DNA of 39,930 bases from Robiginitomaculum sp. (GTDB taxonomy: Bacteria > Pseudomonadota > Alphaproteobacteria > Caulobacterales > Maricaulaceae). The DNA is taken from positions 1-39,930 of the forward strand of contig JAESTZ010000070.1 of assembly GCA_016763315.1 (NCBI GenBank). Reading direction: 5' to 3'. Every line of letters begins with the position of its first letter. Position 1 is the stretch's first letter. Both the position numbers and the translations under genes were made by a program. Shown here one piece after another: positions 25,030 to 34,490 of the stretch. A model generated the notes under the pieces. The model was not told the origin of the DNA. It did no database searches and saw only the letters and a list, made by a program, of their open reading frames with translations.

Positions 25030-26169
25030 TTAATTAGGTAAACCTTGTTGTTTTGCAAGCTGTCCCAGCTCGGCCAGTGCAGACGAATTTTGGTTAAAAG
25101 CTTTACGTGCCATATTCAGACTTGCTGTGGCGAGATCTATCTGTCCAAGCACAATTTGTGAGCGAATTAACTGTTTCCAGCCGGCTAAATCATCAGGATT
25201 ATCAGTTAATCGTTGTTGCAGGCGAGATACCATTGACTGGATCATTTCTTGTTGTTGTTGCGGACTTAGTTGCTTAGCAGCCTCTATGTCTGCAGCGTTG
25301 GGGCCTTTTTCTGATTGCCCCCCAAAGTTTTCTGGTAACTGGATATTTGCTTCTGTGGCTAAACTGTTAACTCTGGTTTTTAAATCAGCTTTCCAAGGAG
25401 CCTCACCCGGTGTGGAATTAAGCAATGCTATCCATGTATCAATAGCGCCAGCATCATTGCCTGATTGCTGCTGTGCTAGTCCTGTGTAGAAACTAGCGCG
25501 AACATTGCTTGGGTCAATATCCAGGCTTTTGGTGAAATATATCAAGGCCGTTTCGGTAACAATATCATTAGCTGCACGGGTAAGAGTCTCGGCATAAGCT
25601 GAAAGAGTTTGCGGGTCATTCGGCGTAATTTCTAATGCTTTCTCGTAGGAGGCTTTAGCGGCATCAAAGTTGTTTTTGCGGTGCTGAGACCACCCAAGTA
25701 ATCGCCAGCTTTCCACATCTTCTGGGTTATTTTGCAGATGTGCGCTTAACTTTTCTATAGCTTCGTCAAGGTTCCGTGGCGCTGCTGTGTTTTGGGGGGC
25801 TGTTTTGTTGGCAATAATTGTTGCCGGACTGGTAAATTCTGGTGAACCAATCAATAAGTATAGTCCAAAAGAACCAAAGATAATTAGAGCTGCCAGAGAA
25901 ATGAAGATTGTTTTGTCTGCCTTGGTCAAAGAGCGGGTTACTTGCGGGCTTTGTTGTAGCAATAAAATTCGCTCAGAAGTGGTTTGCAGAAGTTTCTCAG
26001 CCTCATCCTGATTTATGACTTGATTTTCTTCGTCTTGCTTTATGTTCTCAACTGTATCAAGCAATTCTTGCATCTGCACTTTAGAGCTAAATGTTGAATT
26101 GCCATAGAACGGTTTGACAATCAGTAAAACTGCGGTGAACAGAAAAAAAGAAATTGCTATCCAGAACAT
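25030..26169 (-). CDS. ccmI: Cytochrome c maturation TPR protein CcmI/CycH
   Basis: CcmI holds apocytochromes for heme ligation in the periplasm. In the 379-residue protein two membrane helices (about 2-18 and 88-107) flank a cytoplasmic leucine-zipper-like loop. TPR repeats follow from about residue 135 (SWRLLGWSQHRKNNFDAAKA, ALEITPNDPQ, SLDIDPSNVR). This is the usual CycH architecture. It is the last gene of ccmFGHI, 5 bases after ccmH. Confidence 0.9.
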   Translation of the reverse strand: MFWIAISFFLFTAVLLIVKPFYGNSTFSSKVQMQELLDTVENIKQDEENQVINQDEAEKLLQTTSERILLLQQSPQVTRSLTKADKTIFISLAALIIFGSFGLYLLIGSPEFTSPATIIANKTAPQNTAAPRNLDEAIEKLSAHLQNNPEDVESWRLLGWSQHRKNNFDAAKASYEKALEITPNDPQTLSAYAETLTRAANDIVTETALIYFTKSLDIDPSNVRASFYTGLAQQQSGNDAGAIDTWIALLNSTPGEAPWKADLKTRVNSLATEANIQLPENFGGQSEKGPNAADIEAAKQLSPQQQQEMIQSMVSRLQQRLTDNPDDLAGWKQLIRSQIVLGQIDLATASLNMARKAFNQNSSALAELGQLAKQQGLPN

Positions 26170-26174
26170 TTTGA

Positions 26175-26645
26175 TTACTTCCTAAGTTTTTTCATAATTT
26201 CGTCGATTTGCGGGTCTTGTGCAATCTTGGTTTTGGGGTTTTGTTTTGATGCTGACCGGTTGCGCTTTGAACTTTGCCAAAAAACCAATCCGCCAATTAA
26301 AACAAATCCTAATGGGCCAAACCATAGAGCAAATGTTGATTGCTTTAATGGTGGTCGCATTAATACAAAATTCCCGTAACGATCCACAATATGCTGAGTT
26401 ACTTGTTCATTACTATCTCCGGCAACAATTCGTGCCCGTACTAGTTTGCGCATATCGGCAGCAAGTTGCGCATTTGAATCATCAATAGATTGATTTTGGC
26501 AAACTACACAGCGCAGGTTTTTACTGACCTCTCTGGCACGTTGCTCCAAAACAGGATCTGATAATTGTTCGTGGGGAAGAACGGCTAGAGCTTGGTTGAA
26601 GCCAAAGGATATTATGATTGTGAATAATATTAAAATCCGGGTCAT
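26175..26645 (-). CDS. ccmH: Cytochrome c maturation thiol protein CcmH/CycL
   Basis: CcmH keeps apocytochrome c cysteines reduced for heme attachment. From ATG 26645 the product is 156 residues: a signal or anchor (MTRILILFTIIISFGF), the LRCVVCQNQSI motif with Cys46 and Cys49, and a second membrane helix around FALWFGPLGFVLIGGLVFW. This start overlaps the ccmG stop as ATGA and removes a polar extension that would block the signal, so it is preferred over 26693. Confidence 0.93.
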   Translation of the reverse strand: MTRILILFTIIISFGFNQALAVLPHEQLSDPVLEQRAREVSKNLRCVVCQNQSIDDSNAQLAADMRKLVRARIVAGDSNEQVTQHIVDRYGNFVLMRPPLKQSTFALWFGPLGFVLIGGLVFWQSSKRNRSASKQNPKTKIAQDPQIDEIMKKLRK

Positions 26646-27181
26646 TCTTCTGCCTCGAGCAACAAAATCATCGGTTTTATTGTTTGTTCCCACGCTTGGT
26701 TGGAAATCGGGCCAACCTGTTTGAAGCGAATGTTGCCTGACTTATCTACCAGAAAGGTTTCCGGGGCTCCGGTTACTCCAAGATCAATCGCCAACAAGCT
26801 TTCAGCATCAAGACCAATTTTGCGATATGGGTTTCCATACTTTTGCAGCCAGTTAGAGGCATCAATAGCGGTGTCACGCCACGCTACTCCGTAAATTGCT
26901 ACACCTTCACGGTGAGCAAGACGCATTAGAACCGGATGCTCGACAACACAGGCAGCACACCATGAGCCGAAGATATTTACCAATGACACTTGTCCGGAAA
27001 GATCAGAGAATGCAAATGGCTCTTGATCCTCTAAAATCGGTTGTAAGACAAACTCTGGCATTGGCCGGTTAATCATTACAGACGGCATTTTGCTTGGGCC
27101 CTTGCGAAGTTCAATAGCAAAAAACAACCCAATAACGATTAGAATAACAAGCGGAATAAAAGCGTAGAGCTTAGTTTTCAT
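26642..27181 (-). CDS. ccmG: Thiol:disulfide protein CcmG/DsbE
   Basis: A membrane-anchored thioredoxin-like protein that reduces apocytochrome or CcmH disulfides. In the 179-residue protein residues 5-24 form the anchor. FGSWCAACVVEHP contains Cys75 and Cys78, and GVTGAPETFLVD is the cis-proline loop with the DsbE-type Glu. It overlaps ccmF by 11 bases and ccmH by 4, so the three are almost certainly one translation unit. Confidence 0.94.
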   Translation of the reverse strand: MKTKLYAFIPLVILIVIGLFFAIELRKGPSKMPSVMINRPMPEFVLQPILEDQEPFAFSDLSGQVSLVNIFGSWCAACVVEHPVLMRLAHREGVAIYGVAWRDTAIDASNWLQKYGNPYRKIGLDAESLLAIDLGVTGAPETFLVDKSGNIRFKQVGPISNQAWEQTIKPMILLLEAEE

Positions 27182-29144
27182 TTTGCTGCACCCGGGTATT
27201 TGTTATTGGCTTTCGTGATAGACGTAATCTTCGATCTGCCAGTGCAACAAAACCGCCAAGCGCCATCAACAAGGCACCGATCCATATCCAGTTAACAAAT
27301 GGATGAACATAAATTCGAATAGCCCAGCCGCGTTCAGTGTCACCTTGGCCCAATGCAACATAGACGTTTTTTGTCGGGCGAACAAAAATTCCTGCTTCGG
27401 TCGTTTGCATTTCCCGAACCGGATAAAACCGTCGTTCTGACGATAACGTGCCTATGTGTTTACCAGCCTTTGACAAGTTAAATCTGGCCGTTTCTGCTGT
27501 GTAATTCGATCTGGTTAAGTCACGTACATCACGTAATTCTATCGTATAGCCGCCAAGCTCGGTTGTTTGCTGTGGTTGCATCATTAAAATGCTTTCTTTT
27601 GCCCACAAACTCATGCCGGTGACTCCGATCACCATTACAGCAACGCCCAAATGCGCCAGCACAAAACCGTAAACTCCGGCGGGAAGGCTCTTTGCTAATT
27701 TCCAGCTTTGCGCCGGACTTCTTTTTCCTAATTGGACTTTTTTGCTAAATGTTATGCATGTTCCTGCTATTAACCAAAAGGCCAAAGCAAACCCAATTGC
27801 ACCCATTGACGCTTTGCCAAACAGAATAATGCTGGCAAAAACAATTATGCTTCCAGATGCGAGTATTATCATTGGGCGAACTAATGAGCGCCAATTATCA
27901 CCACGCCATTTTAGCATAGGTCCAATTCCCATAAACACTATCAAAACAGCAATGATATAACCAAAATTTAGATTAAAAAATGGCGGGCCAACAGTGATTT
28001 TTTCATCACTCAAAATATCAACAAATAACGGATAAAAAGTACCCAAGAATACTATTGCCGTGGCGCAGACCAATAATATGTTATTGATTGCTAATCCGGC
28101 CTCTTTGCTAAGCATCTTAAAGCCATTACCACGGCGCAGTTTCCCCGATCGCAAGGCATAAAGTGTAAGCGCCCCACCGGTTGCCAATAGTAACATGACC
28201 AATATATAAAACCCGCGCTCCGGGTCATTAGCAAAGGCGTGAACCGACGTAATTATGCCGGAGCGAACCAAAAATGTTCCGATCAAGCTAAGGCTGAAAG
28301 TAAGGATTCCCAATAATACTGTCCAGCTAACCAACGAATGACGACGCTCAACCACCATTATTGAATGCAGCAATGCTGTGCCGGCAAGCCATGGTAATAG
28401 CGAGGCGTTTTCAACAGGATCCCAAAACCACCAGCCACCCCAACCAAGTTCGTAATAAGCCCAGACACTGCCAAGGGCTATGCCTATAGTTAAGAATGAC
28501 CAAGCAGCTAATACCCAAGGACGCAACCAGCGAGCCCATAAAGCATCAACTCTACCTTCTATCAAAGCTGCAACACAAAACGAAAAGGCCATAGAAAACC
28601 CGACATACCCTAAATATAAAAATGGCGGGTGAAATGCTAGTCCAGGGTCTTGTAATAACGGGTTTAAACCGTTGCCATCTAATGGCGCAACAGCCAATCG
28701 GCTGAACGGGTTTGAAGTAAACAAGACAAAGCCGATAAACCCGGTTGCGATCATTCCTTGCACAGATAAAGCCAATGCTTTTAGCTTATCTGGCAAGGCT
28801 TTGCCGAATATTGGAACCGCTGCGCCGTATAGGCATAATATAGCCACCCAGAGCAACATTGAGCCTTCGTGGTTAGCCCAGACTCCAGTAAATTTATATA
28901 ATAACGGTTTTAACGTGTGCGAGTGTCTGGCGACTAGTTCAACAGAGAAATCGGAAGTTACAAAGGATATGGTAAGGGCGATAAATGCTATTAAAATAAA
29001 TATTAGCTGACCAATAGCTGTGAAGTTGGCTAATTGCATAAGCCGTGAATTATTTGTCTGCGCCCCTAGAAAGGGCACTGTGCTTTGCACAATGGCCAGT
29101 AAGAAGGCTAGAATTAGGGTGAAATTACCAATTTCAGCGGTCAT
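27171..29144 (-). CDS. ccmF: Heme lyase subunit CcmF
   Basis: A large multi-helix membrane protein of 657 residues that ligates heme to apocytochromes. The periplasmic WWD motif, GWGGWWFWDPVENASLLPW, lies at about 234-252. Conserved HPPFLYLGYVG and many membrane helices fit CcmF. It is the first gene of the minus-strand ccm group here. The heme chaperone CcmE, which often precedes CcmF, is not in this position: 29145-29289 holds the start region of a divergent dipeptidase gene instead. Confidence 0.96.
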   Translation of the reverse strand: MTAEIGNFTLILAFLLAIVQSTVPFLGAQTNNSRLMQLANFTAIGQLIFILIAFIALTISFVTSDFSVELVARHSHTLKPLLYKFTGVWANHEGSMLLWVAILCLYGAAVPIFGKALPDKLKALALSVQGMIATGFIGFVLFTSNPFSRLAVAPLDGNGLNPLLQDPGLAFHPPFLYLGYVGFSMAFSFCVAALIEGRVDALWARWLRPWVLAAWSFLTIGIALGSVWAYYELGWGGWWFWDPVENASLLPWLAGTALLHSIMVVERRHSLVSWTVLLGILTFSLSLIGTFLVRSGIITSVHAFANDPERGFYILVMLLLATGGALTLYALRSGKLRRGNGFKMLSKEAGLAINNILLVCATAIVFLGTFYPLFVDILSDEKITVGPPFFNLNFGYIIAVLIVFMGIGPMLKWRGDNWRSLVRPMIILASGSIIVFASIILFGKASMGAIGFALAFWLIAGTCITFSKKVQLGKRSPAQSWKLAKSLPAGVYGFVLAHLGVAVMVIGVTGMSLWAKESILMMQPQQTTELGGYTIELRDVRDLTRSNYTAETARFNLSKAGKHIGTLSSERRFYPVREMQTTEAGIFVRPTKNVYVALGQGDTERGWAIRIYVHPFVNWIWIGALLMALGGFVALADRRLRLSRKPITNTRVQQNEN

Positions 29145-29289
29145 TTATTTTCATTTCAAGTTTTAAGTGGTGCAGCTACCTTTTGCCCTACCTAATAGAC
29201 ATTGCCAACCATTTTAGGTGTAATTGATAAAAATTCTCACAGTTTACAAAACCATGATAGAAGAAAATAAAAAAGGTATCGAGGTAATG

Positions 29290-30423
29290 ATGAATCGAAG
29301 GAAATTGTTAATTGGTGCTGGCGCTGTCACAGCGTTAGGGGCCGGAGGCTGGTGGTTTACTCGCAAACAGCCAGTGCCTATTGGGTTTGATGTGGATGAA
29401 CAGCATATCAGCGCAGCGCGCGAATTTTTACGTCAAAACCCTGCTTTTGATATTCACGCCCACCCGGGAAGAACCTTTGTTCGTGGAGCCAAGGGGCTGT
29501 CGCTGAAATTAAAAGCCTATCAGGCGATGGGAACTTTTGAAAAAAAGACAGTTGCCGATATGGAAGCTGGTTTGGTAGCCGCCGCATCGTTTGCCAGTGT
29601 TTCTGATTTTCACCTTCTTGATGTCAAAGACAAACGATTACAGGTGGTTCGTGATTTTGCTCCCGGTGAAGCGTGGAATAGCTTTAAGCTGCAAAATGCA
29701 AATATGCAAAAGCTGGTCAGCGATGGTTTAGTGTTCTCACTTAAATCACCTAACGATTTACCAAAAGCCAGAGCTGTCGGTAAAGTGGGTGCTTGGCTAA
29801 CTGCCGAGGGTGGAGATTTTCTCGAAGGTAGTTCTGAACGGGTTTTTGATGCTTATGAAATGGGTTTGCGGTCTATTACTCTTATGCATTTCAGGGGGTC
29901 AGAAATTGGTTACATAATGACGGGTCGGGGAATGAACTATGGTTTAACTACAGCTGGGAAATCAGTTGTAAAAGCTATGAATAATGTCGGTATGATGATC
30001 GATTTGGCTCATGCATCCGAGCGTACATCTTTTGGTGTGCTAGCCAATACCGAGCAACCGGTTATGTGTTCACATACGCATATCAAGAGCGATAAAGTAC
30101 CGATCGTCACAAGGTTTATAAGTAAAGAGCTGGCCGTTGAAATTGCCAATGGCGGTGGAATTATTGGTGCATGGCCTGCTGGTTTTGGAATAACTGATCT
30201 TAATGGATATATTGATCGAATATTTGATCTTATTGATTATGTGGGTGTTGATCATGTAGCGCTGGGTACGGATATGGACGCGAATTACAAACCGGTCTTT
30301 GACGATTACAGACAAATGCCAGTGCTGGTTGCCGGTTTGCTTGCACGGGGCTTGAGCCGTGAAGAAACAGCAAAGATCATCGGCGGGAACTTTATTCGAT
30401 TATGGCAACAAATCAGTAAATAA
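29290..30423 (+). CDS. Membrane dipeptidase (M19) with Tat signal
   Basis: A 377-residue peptidase of family M19, which cleaves dipeptides. ATG 29290 is preferred: it lies 5 bases after GAGG and begins MNRRKLLIGAGAVTALGAGG, a twin-arginine-like signal. The N-terminal metal site reads FDIHAHPG (His56, His58), so the second ligand is His where classical renal-dipeptidase-like enzymes have Asp (HxD). LIDLAHAS, CSHTH and ALGTDMDA supply the other expected metal-site elements. Periplasmic location is inferred from the signal. The stop is 10 bases before the lldD GTG, which suggests one transcript. Confidence 0.86.
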   Translation: MNRRKLLIGAGAVTALGAGGWWFTRKQPVPIGFDVDEQHISAAREFLRQNPAFDIHAHPGRTFVRGAKGLSLKLKAYQAMGTFEKKTVADMEAGLVAAASFASVSDFHLLDVKDKRLQVVRDFAPGEAWNSFKLQNANMQKLVSDGLVFSLKSPNDLPKARAVGKVGAWLTAEGGDFLEGSSERVFDAYEMGLRSITLMHFRGSEIGYIMTGRGMNYGLTTAGKSVVKAMNNVGMMIDLAHASERTSFGVLANTEQPVMCSHTHIKSDKVPIVTRFISKELAVEIANGGGIIGAWPAGFGITDLNGYIDRIFDLIDYVGVDHVALGTDMDANYKPVFDDYRQMPVLVAGLLARGLSREETAKIIGGNFIRLWQQISK

Positions 30424-30433
30424 GGACAAGACA

Positions 30434-31579
30434 GTGAAATTATCTCGTTGTTTTACTTCTGAAGATTTTCGAAAAAGGGCGCGGCGAAAGCTCCCTGATC
30501 CTATGTATCACTATATGCAAGGTGGTGCCGATGATGAATGGTCAAAGGCCAATAATGAAACCGCTTTTGGCAAATATGAGTTATTGCCGCAAACACTGAC
30601 AGGTGTTGAAAATATCGATATGACAACCGAATTGCTGGGTGCAAAATTAGCGATGCCTCTATATTTGGCACCAACCGGAATGTCGCGTTTGTTTCATCAC
30701 GATCATGAATTGGGCGTGGCCGCTGCTGCGCAAAAATTTAGTACCATGTATGGTGTGTCGACGGTTGCTACTGCTAGCATTGAAGATATTGCTACGGCTT
30801 GCCCGGGGCCTAAATTGTTTCAGGTTTATGCTCTCAAAGATCGCGGACTGACCCGCGAATTAGTTGCAAGGTGTAAAGCTACTGGTTACACCGCCTTGTG
30901 TTTAACGGTTGATACTCCGGTTGCCGGTAATCGAGAGCGGGATCTGGTTAGCGGTATGACCTTGCCTCCAAAATTCACGCTTGCCAGCCTACTTAGCTTC
31001 GCTCTTTCACCTGAGTGGGTTTATCATGCAATAACCGGCGGTGGTTTTGAAATGGTCAATATTTCGCACTGGGTAAAGGGTGATCAAAAGGGCGGAGTGG
31101 CTGCATATATTAATGAGCAGTTTGATCGTTCTTTAACTTGGAAAGATGCTGAATGGCTGGCAAATGAATGGGGAGGGCCATTTGCAATCAAAGGTCTGAT
31201 CACCCCGCAAGATGCGGTAAAGGCTCGGGATCATGGTGCCAGTGCCGTTATGATTTCCAATCATGGCGGTAGGCAACTTGATTGTGTGCCAGCACCGATA
31301 GATATGGTTGCGCCAATTCGTGATGCTGTTGGGGATAGTTTGGAACTGATAGTCGAAGGTGGTGTACGCCGTGGAACTGATGTTTTGAAAGCTCTGGCCT
31401 TAGGCGCAAATGCCTGTTCATTCGGGAGGCCATATTTGTATGGTTTGGCAGCCGGTGGGCAAGCCGGTGTCGAACGAGTGTTAAGCCTGATTAGGGCGGA
31501 GTTGGAAAGAGATATGGCGTTGCTCGGCTGTAAAAGTGTTGCAGATATTTCAAAGAGCTGCATTCAAAAATGTATATAA
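30434..31579 (+). CDS. lldD: FMN-dependent L-lactate dehydrogenase
   Basis: A 381-residue member of the FMN alpha-hydroxy-acid oxidase family, oxidising L-lactate (or a related acid) to pyruvate with electrons to quinone or oxygen. SNHGGRQLD with catalytic His276 and the FMN loop EGGVRRGTDVLKAL are diagnostic. GTG 30434 is 7 bases after AAGGA; the open frame upstream lies inside the dipeptidase gene and is not homologous. Pyruvate from this step would feed the PDH complex encoded next. The exact acid substrate is not certain, and glycolate or mandelate oxidases look similar. Confidence 0.9.
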   Translation: MKLSRCFTSEDFRKRARRKLPDPMYHYMQGGADDEWSKANNETAFGKYELLPQTLTGVENIDMTTELLGAKLAMPLYLAPTGMSRLFHHDHELGVAAAAQKFSTMYGVSTVATASIEDIATACPGPKLFQVYALKDRGLTRELVARCKATGYTALCLTVDTPVAGNRERDLVSGMTLPPKFTLASLLSFALSPEWVYHAITGGGFEMVNISHWVKGDQKGGVAAYINEQFDRSLTWKDAEWLANEWGGPFAIKGLITPQDAVKARDHGASAVMISNHGGRQLDCVPAPIDMVAPIRDAVGDSLELIVEGGVRRGTDVLKALALGANACSFGRPYLYGLAAGGQAGVERVLSLIRAELERDMALLGCKSVADISKSCIQKCI

Positions 31580-31671
31580 CCAGTGGCGCTTGGTTGAAAA
31601 TTTTAGTGGACGGTTAATGTTGATATGGTTACACCAAGCTATTAGCAACAAAACAAGTTCACATGTGAAGT

Positions 31672-32688
31672 ATGTCAAAAGCAAAACCTAAAACAACTAA
31701 GAAGTCAAAGCTCAAGAAAAAAAGCACAAAGTTTGTTTCTTCAGATTTACTAAGTTATTATCGTGAGATGCTGCTTATCCGTAGGTTTGAAGAAAAAGCC
31801 GGTCAGATGTATGGCATGGGTCTGATTGCTGGGTTTTGTCATCTTTATATCGGCCAAGAGGCTGTTGTTGTTGGTATGCAGGCCTGTATTGGTGATGGCG
31901 ATCAGGTGATAACCGGCTATCGCGACCATGGCCATATGCTGGTGCTTGGCATGGAGGCTAGGGGCGTTATGGCCGAGCTTACCGGTCGGATTGGTGGTTA
32001 CTCACGTGGTAAGGGTGGAAGCATGCATATGTTTTCTACCGAGAAGAACTTTTATGGTGGACACGGTATAGTCGGGGCGCAAGTGTCATTGGGAACAGGT
32101 TTGGCCTTTGCCAATTCGTATCGGCAGAATGATCGGGTTAGTTTGGCTTATTTTGGTGATGGTGCTTCTAATCAAGGGCAGGTTTATGAAAGTTTCAACA
32201 TGGCCAAGTTATGGGATTTGCCAGTTATATATGTGATCGAAAACAATCAATATGCCATGGGAACTGCTATTGAGCGATCGTCGTCAGAAACTCAATTACA
32301 CAAACGCGGAGCCAGTTTTGGTATTCCGGGGGTTGAAGTCGACGGTATGGATGTTCTGGCTGTTAGAGAAGCCGGAGAAATGGCAGTAAAACACGCAAGA
32401 GCCGGTAATGGGCCAATCATATTGGAAATGAAAACCTATCGTTATCGTGGTCATTCAATGTCTGATCCGGCAAAATACCGTTCTCGTGAAGAAGTCAACG
32501 AAGTTCGCAGTAATAGTGATCCCATCGAGCATGTTAAGGGATTGCTGCTTGCCAATGATTTTGCCGATGAAGCTGCGCTAAAAGCTATCGATAAAGAAAT
32601 CCGCGAGGTGGTCAATGATGCGGCAGATTTCGCCAAAGACAGTCCGGAGCCTCCGGTGTCCGATCTTTTGACCGATGTATTGGCGTAA
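31672..32688 (+). CDS. pdhA: Pyruvate dehydrogenase E1 alpha
   Basis: The thiamine-diphosphate-binding alpha subunit of E1, which decarboxylates pyruvate. In the 338-residue protein GDGASNQGQVYESFNMAKLW ending in ENNQ is the ThDP motif. KGGSMHMFS and YRYRGHSMSDP are E1-alpha phosphorylation-loop-like segments. The first 22 residues are unusually lysine-rich (KPKTTKKSKLKKKSTK) and precede the domain. It opens an operon that runs to lpdA. Confidence 0.96.
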   Translation: MSKAKPKTTKKSKLKKKSTKFVSSDLLSYYREMLLIRRFEEKAGQMYGMGLIAGFCHLYIGQEAVVVGMQACIGDGDQVITGYRDHGHMLVLGMEARGVMAELTGRIGGYSRGKGGSMHMFSTEKNFYGGHGIVGAQVSLGTGLAFANSYRQNDRVSLAYFGDGASNQGQVYESFNMAKLWDLPVIYVIENNQYAMGTAIERSSSETQLHKRGASFGIPGVEVDGMDVLAVREAGEMAVKHARAGNGPIILEMKTYRYRGHSMSDPAKYRSREEVNEVRSNSDPIEHVKGLLLANDFADEAALKAIDKEIREVVNDAADFAKDSPEPPVSDLLTDVLA

Positions 32689-32728
32689 AGATTATTTTGT
32701 AATACCCGAGTAAACAGGATTAAATTTT

Positions 32729-34096
32729 ATGGCTGTTGAAATTCTAATGCCGGCATTAAGCCCAACCATGGAAGAAGGCACGCTTTCCAAATGGCTGGTC
32801 AAAGAGGGCGATACCATCGTCTCCGGTGATATTCTAGCCGAGATTGAAACCGACAAAGCTACTATGGAAATTGAATCAGTAGACGAAGGGGTGCTGAGCA
32901 AAATTTTAGTTGCCGGTGGTACTGATAACGTCAAGGTAAACCAAGTAATCGCTATTTTATTAGAGGACGGCGATGATGAGAATGCGGAGCCGGTGAAAGA
33001 AGCTATTGTTTCGCAAGAAACCGTACCCGAAAATAATATCGTTGAAGAAGAAGCTGAAAATATTGAATCTATGACTCCGGTTGCAATCGAGATTGACGTT
33101 CCTGCTGGCACCAAAATGGTGCCAACCACCATTCGTGATGCTTTGCGTGATGCAATGGCCGAAGAAATGCGCCGCGATGATGATGTTTTTCTGATGGGCG
33201 AGGAAGTAGCACAGTACGAGGGCGCTTATAAGGTAAGTCGTGAGATGCTCGATGAATTTGGGGCGCGAAGGGTAATTGATACACCAATTACCGAACATGG
33301 ATTTGCTGGGCTTGGTGTTGGTGCTGCCTTTGCCGGATTAAAACCAATTATCGAATTTATGACCTTTAATTTTGCTATGCAAGCAATCGATCATATCATC
33401 AATTCTGCGGCCAAAACCCGTTATATGTCTGGCGGTCAAATGTCTTGTCCGATTGTCTTTAGAGGGCCAAATGGTGCTGCAAGTCGAGTAGGTGCGCAAC
33501 ACAGCCAGGACTATGCGCCGTGGTACGGTCATGTGCCGGGGCTGATTGTACTTGCTCCGTATGATGCTGCTGATGCCAAGGGGTTGTTAAAGGCGGCTAT
33601 TCGCGACCCTAACCCAGTAGTGTTTTTAGAACACGAGCTAATGTATGGCGAAGTTAGTGATGTTCCAGAGATGGATGATTGGTTGGTTCCCATTGGTAAA
33701 GCACTGGTGCGACGTGAAGGAACTGATGCCACAATTACTGCGCATTCCCGCATGGTTGGGTTTTCATTGCAGGCGGCTGAGATTTTAGCCAAAGAGGGTA
33801 TCTCGGTAGAGGTGATTGATCTTCGCACGATCCGTCCGCTGGATGAGGAAACAATCTTGGCTTCGGTTCGCAAAACTAATCGCTTGGTGACAGTCGAAGA
33901 AAGTTGGGGGCGCATGGGTGTCGGCGCAGAAGTCGCGGCAATGGTAACAGAGGGTGCATTTGATTATTTGGACGCGCCGCCAAAACGTGTGCATCAAGTA
34001 GAAGCTCCACTTGCTTATGCCGCTAATCTTGAGGCCTTGGCCATGCCAAGTCCGGAGCGCATCGCCCAAGCAGTACGCGATGTTTGTTATGTCTAG
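32729..34096 (+). CDS. pdhB: Pyruvate dehydrogenase E1 beta with lipoyl domain
   Basis: The beta subunit of E1 carrying an N-terminal lipoyl domain, a fusion known from alphaproteobacteria. Residues 1-80 form the lipoyl domain with Lys43 in [11 protein letters not shown]. An acidic linker (about 85-118) follows, then the transketolase-like E1-beta domain with [15 protein letters not shown] and [15 protein letters not shown]. The 455-residue product is complete. The lipoyl domain is a paralogue of that in PdhC. Its last 8 bases overlap the chosen start of the GFA-like gene. Confidence 0.96.
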   Translation: MAVEILMPALSPTMEEGTLSKWLVKEGDTIVSGDILAEIETDKATMEIESVDEGVLSKILVAGGTDNVKVNQVIAILLEDGDDENAEPVKEAIVSQETVPENNIVEEEAENIESMTPVAIEIDVPAGTKMVPTTIRDALRDAMAEEMRRDDDVFLMGEEVAQYEGAYKVSREMLDEFGARRVIDTPITEHGFAGLGVGAAFAGLKPIIEFMTFNFAMQAIDHIINSAAKTRYMSGGQMSCPIVFRGPNGAASRVGAQHSQDYAPWYGHVPGLIVLAPYDAADAKGLLKAAIRDPNPVVFLEHELMYGEVSDVPEMDDWLVPIGKALVRREGTDATITAHSRMVGFSLQAAEILAKEGISVEVIDLRTIRPLDEETILASVRKTNRLVTVEESWGRMGVGAEVAAMVTEGAFDYLDAPPKRVHQVEAPLAYAANLEALAMPSPERIAQAVRDVCYV

Positions 34097-34481
34097 GGTT
34101 TTGGCAAACCATACTGGCAACTGCCATTGTGGTGCGGTCAAGTTTGCTTTTTCTGCGTCTAAAAACGTTACGGTTCAGCGCTGTAATTGTAGTATTTGTA
34201 CAATGACCGGGTTTTTACATCTGATTGTACCGCAAGCGCAGTTTTCGTTATTGGTTGGCGAAGATAATTTGAGCGAGTATAAATTCAACACTGGAATTGC
34301 TAAACATCTGTTTTGTAAAACTTGCGGGGTGAAATCGTATTACATTCCACGTTCCAACCCAAAAGGTGTTTCGATCAATATGAATTGTGTGGATCAGTCG
34401 ACATTTGACCAAATTACAGTTGAAGACTTTGACGGACAAAATTGGGAAGATAATGCTGCTAGTTTGGTGCATTTGGCTTAG
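34089..34481 (+). CDS. GFA-family (CENP-V/GFA) zinc protein
   Basis: A 130-residue member of the family named after glutathione-dependent formaldehyde-activating enzyme. It has the zinc-site cysteines Cys12 and Cys14 (NCHCG), Cys32, Cys34 and Cys37 (RCNCSIC), and Cys76 and Cys79 (FCKTCG). ATG 34089 overlaps the pdhB stop, so translation is probably coupled. The family fold is recognised but catalytic activity of most members is unproven. It sits between the E1 and E2 genes, where no standard PDH subunit belongs. A role in aldehyde or thiol-adduct detoxification near PDH is a guess. Confidence 0.85.
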   Translation: MSRVLANHTGNCHCGAVKFAFSASKNVTVQRCNCSICTMTGFLHLIVPQAQFSLLVGEDNLSEYKFNTGIAKHLFCKTCGVKSYYIPRSNPKGVSINMNCVDQSTFDQITVEDFDGQNWEDNAASLVHLA

Positions 34482-34490
34482 GAGAGTTTT

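Noticed and set aside
29190-29219. ACCTAA/TTAGGT inverted repeat between ccmF and the dipeptidase gene
   Set aside because: Six-base arms with an 18-base spacer in AT-rich DNA are expected by chance; no known operator matches.
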